This document shows positions 62,484 through 64,000 of a stretch of DNA of 64,000 bases, piece after piece (the first letter of the stretch is position 1; each line of letters opens with the position of its first letter). A program made the position numbers and the translations under genes. Source of the stretch: an uncultured Agromyces sp. (GTDB lineage Bacteria; Actinomycetota; Actinomycetes; Actinomycetales; Microbacteriaceae); the NCBI GenBank assembly GCA_913053875.1, contig CAJXGN010000007.1, positions 124,001 through 188,000 of the forward strand, written 5' to 3'. The notes beneath the pieces are model-generated. The model saw nothing but the letters and a program-made list of their open reading frames with translations, made no database searches and was not told the DNA's origin.

Positions 62484-63070
62484 GCGCGCAGGTCCTCCAG
62501 GTTGACGGTTCCGTTCGCGATGTCGATGACGGCCTGCACCAGCAGGCGGCGTTCGACGGGCTTGATGCGCTCGTGCAGCGCCTGCTCGGTGTCGTGGGCG
62601 TGCACCGGCACCCGCTCCTGCGCGATGATCGGCCCGCCGTCGACCGAGTCGTCGACGACGATGAGGCTCGCCCCGGTCTGGGTGACGCCGGCCTCCAGCG
62701 CGTCGCGCACGCCGTGCGCACCGGGGAACTCGGGCAGGTACGCGGGGTGCGTGTTGATCATGCGCGGCGAGAGCGCGTCGACCATGACGGGCGGCACGAT
62801 GCGCATGAATCCGCTCAGCACGACGAGGTCGGGCTGCCAGAACCGCACCTGCGCGAGGAGCTCCTCGCCCCAGCGATCGCGGTCGGCCCGGCCGCGGAAC
62901 GGCACCGTGAAGGTCGGGATGCCGAACTCCTCCCCCAGCACCAGCCCGTCGGCCTCGCGGTCGGCGCCGATCGCGACGACGCGCGCGGGGAACTCGGCGT
63001 CCTCCGACGCCTCGAGCAGGGCGCGGAGGTTCGATCCGCCGCCGGAGATCAGCACGACGAGCTTGAGCAC
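62480..63070 (-). CDS. purN: Phosphoribosylglycinamide formyltransferase
   Basis: 196 aa. Transfers formyl from 10-formyl-THF to GAR in purine synthesis. [12 protein letters not shown] is the phosphate loop. The catalytic Asn-x-His is in [18 protein letters not shown], with Asp in [11 protein letters not shown]. The GTG start at 63070 lies 7 nt after a TAGGCT box, so purN-purH can be transcribed as a leaderless mRNA from within the end of the DUF6350 gene. It overlaps purH by ATGA. Confidence 0.96.
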   Translation of the reverse strand: MLKLVVLISGGGSNLRALLEASEDAEFPARVVAIGADREADGLVLGEEFGIPTFTVPFRGRADRDRWGEELLAQVRFWQPDLVVLSGFMRIVPPVMVDALSPRMINTHPAYLPEFPGAHGVRDALEAGVTQTGASLIVVDDSVDGGPIIAQERVPVHAHDTEQALHERIKPVERRLLVQAVIDIANGTVNLEDLRA

Positions 63071-63077
63071 GTCGTCG

Positions 63078-63083
63078 AGCCTA
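63078..63083 (-). promoter_or_regulatory. purN -10 box formed on the upstream stop codon
   Basis: TAGGCT on the minus strand; its TAG (63083-63081) is the stop codon of the DUF6350 gene. It ends 7 nt before the purN GTG. Same arrangement as at nagA (21244). Confidence 0.45.
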
Positions 63084-64000
63084 CTCGGTGGTGCGGATCA
63101 CGTCGGTCGCGGAGAGGTCCGACGGGGTGGGGCGAGCGGATGCCCCGGGGTCGCGTCCGCCCTCGGGGCCGGGGCGCGCGCCGGCGACGACCGCCGCCAC
63201 CGCACCCAGCGCCGCGGGCACCCCGACGAGCGCCGCGGTCGCCAGCGCGACCGGCCACCAGTCGGGCCCGACCTCGGCGAGTCGTCCGGGGCCGACGGCA
63301 CCCGCCGACCACCACGCGAGCACGCCGAGCAGCACGCCCGCCACGATGCCCGCCGCCAGCCCCTCGCCGACCGTGACCGCGCCCGTCCAGAGCGCCGAAC
63401 GCGGGGCGGGTCGCTGCTCGGGCCGGCCGCTCGCGCGCCTCCGGCGCCGGGCGTCGACGCTGCGGTGCACGAAGTACCCCGCCGCGAAGCCGAGCAGCAC
63501 GGGCACGAGCAGCGCGAGGTAGCCGAGGCCGGGGTCGAGCTTCGGCACCGCCCCCAGCACCGGCAGGCCGGGTACCGGGCCGAGCAGCGTGCCGCCGGGC
63601 GACACCGAGGTGCCGGCGCCCAGCGCGAACCCGGGCCCCACGATCCACGACGCCGCCCAGGCCACGAGGTTCGGCAGCAGCGCGAGCTGGCCGATGGCCA
63701 GCGCGATGCCGCCGGGCACGTCCGCGCCGAGCGACTGCCAGAGGCCGGCCACGGTGGCGTAGTCGACCGCCAGGGCGACCGCGACGGCAACGGCCGCCGC
63801 TCCCACGATGCCGATCGCGGCTGCGGTACCCGCGCGCAGCGCGACCCGCACGGCGTCGCGCCACGCCGGATCGAGTGACGCGAGCCAGCCGCGCACGACG
63901 CCCGTCGTGGCATCCGTGCCCCGTGCCCCGAGCCGAGCGGCCTCGATGCCCGCACCCGCCACGCCGCCCGCGACCACCAGCAGCGCCGGCACGACCGCGG
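63081..64000 (-). CDS. DUF6350 membrane protein (5' part beyond window)
   Basis: At least 303 residues visible; the frame stays open to base 64000, so the N-terminus is missing. Hydrophobic segments include [41 protein letters not shown] and [20 protein letters not shown] short basic loop ([13 protein letters not shown]) separates these from two further helices. The GLWQSLG...[26 protein letters not shown] stretch is characteristic of the actinobacterial DUF6350 family, related to mycobacterial PerM, a membrane protein linked to cell division and persistence. It is commonly found just upstream of purN-purH in actinobacteria, as here. Confidence 0.85.
   Translation of the reverse strand, partial: AVVPALLVVAGGVAGAGIEAARLGARGTDATTGVVRGWLASLDPAWRDAVRVALRAGTAAAIGIVGAAAVAVAVALAVDYATVAGLWQSLGADVPGGIALAIGQLALLPNLVAWAASWIVGPGFALGAGTSVSPGGTLLGPVPGLPVLGAVPKLDPGLGYLALLVPVLLGFAAGYFVHRSVDARRRRRASGRPEQRPAPRSALWTGAVTVGEGLAAGIVAGVLLGVLAWWSAGAVGPGRLAEVGPDWWPVALATAALVGVPAALGAVAAVVAGARPGPEGGRDPGASARPTPSDLSATDVIRTTE

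Noticed and set aside
60024..63878. 1284-codon plus-strand open frame over the dehydrogenase, purH and purN
   Set aside because: It crosses three well-supported minus-strand genes and encodes low-complexity His/Arg/Gly/Ala sequence.

Overview
The window is a very GC-rich chromosomal segment (roughly 72% by eye) from a high-GC Gram-positive bacterium. The gene set points to an actinobacterium of the family Microbacteriaceae, possibly Agromyces or a close relative: a DUF222/13E12 HNH protein, DUF6350 and DUF6716 proteins, a mycobacterial-type NADP isocitrate dehydrogenase, a MarP-like protease, ROK regulators, and many leaderless genes with a TANNNT -10 box a few bases before the start codon. 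The taxonomic call is inference. No rRNA, tRNA, CRISPR array, insertion sequence or phage gene was seen. Coding density is very high, and the sequence reads as stable core and niche chromosome.

Layout. 1-3.1 kb: fdhF-like oxidoreductase (cut by the window edge), divergent fdhD, then a MarP-like membrane protease. 3.1-8.4 kb: flavin/F420-type oxidoreductase, aldose epimerase and a DeoR regulator, divergent from a galT-galK operon. 8.4-13 kb: YbaK-type deacylase, APC permease, small secreted protein, gamma-carbonic anhydrase, DUF222-HNH protein. 12.8-16.5 kb: a nonulosonic (sialic-like) acid cassette, i.e. CMP-synthetase/HAD fusion, NeuB without its usual C-terminal domain, and a DUF6716 putative transferase. 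16.5-22.4 kb: TauE permease, a glyA-folD operon behind a ZTP riboswitch, GH20 hexosaminidase and nagA. 22.6-28 kb: ECF sigma factor fused to a zinc-finger/membrane/extracytoplasmic tail, MFS pump, purU, a DUF2568 protein, a 2OG-Fe(II)-type oxygenase. 28-32.3 kb: TetR regulator with a divergent membrane protein, then an ABC-2 exporter. 32.4-40.3 kb: a seven-gene GlcNAc operon (ROK repressor, binding protein, two permeases, GH3 hexosaminidase, ROK kinase, NagB). 40.4-47.5 kb: secreted subtilase, P1B-type ATPase, isocitrate dehydrogenase, GNAT. 47.5-54.2 kb: alkyltransferase-like protein, two-component system, giant patatin/DUF3376 membrane protein. 54.2-60.8 kb: heterodimeric ABC exporter behind a leader peptide and three tandem hairpins, a membrane-fused dimethylargininase, an amino acid dehydrogenase. 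60.9-64 kb: purH, purN, and a DUF6350 protein cut by the window edge.

How the genes work together. Two themes stand out. The first is amino-sugar use: GH20 and GH3 hexosaminidases, an ABC importer without its own ATPase, a ROK sugar kinase, NagA and NagB form an almost complete route from chitin or peptidoglycan oligomers to fructose-6-phosphate. A 31-bp inverted repeat at the ROK repressor promoter is the likely control point. The second is one-carbon/purine metabolism: GlyA, FolD, PurU, PurH and PurN lie in the same window, and the glyA-folD mRNA begins with a ZTP sensor that reads the PurH substrate ZMP and its triphosphate.

The least ordinary features are: the leader ORF ending in an Arg-Pro-Arg-Arg-Arg run, followed by three 19-nt hairpins spaced 3 nt apart, ahead of the ABC exporter; an over-represented heptamer GGATGCC (59 copies found by eye) that uses minority codons inside genes and builds terminators; the sigma/anti-sigma-like fusion; and the membrane-anchored DDAH.
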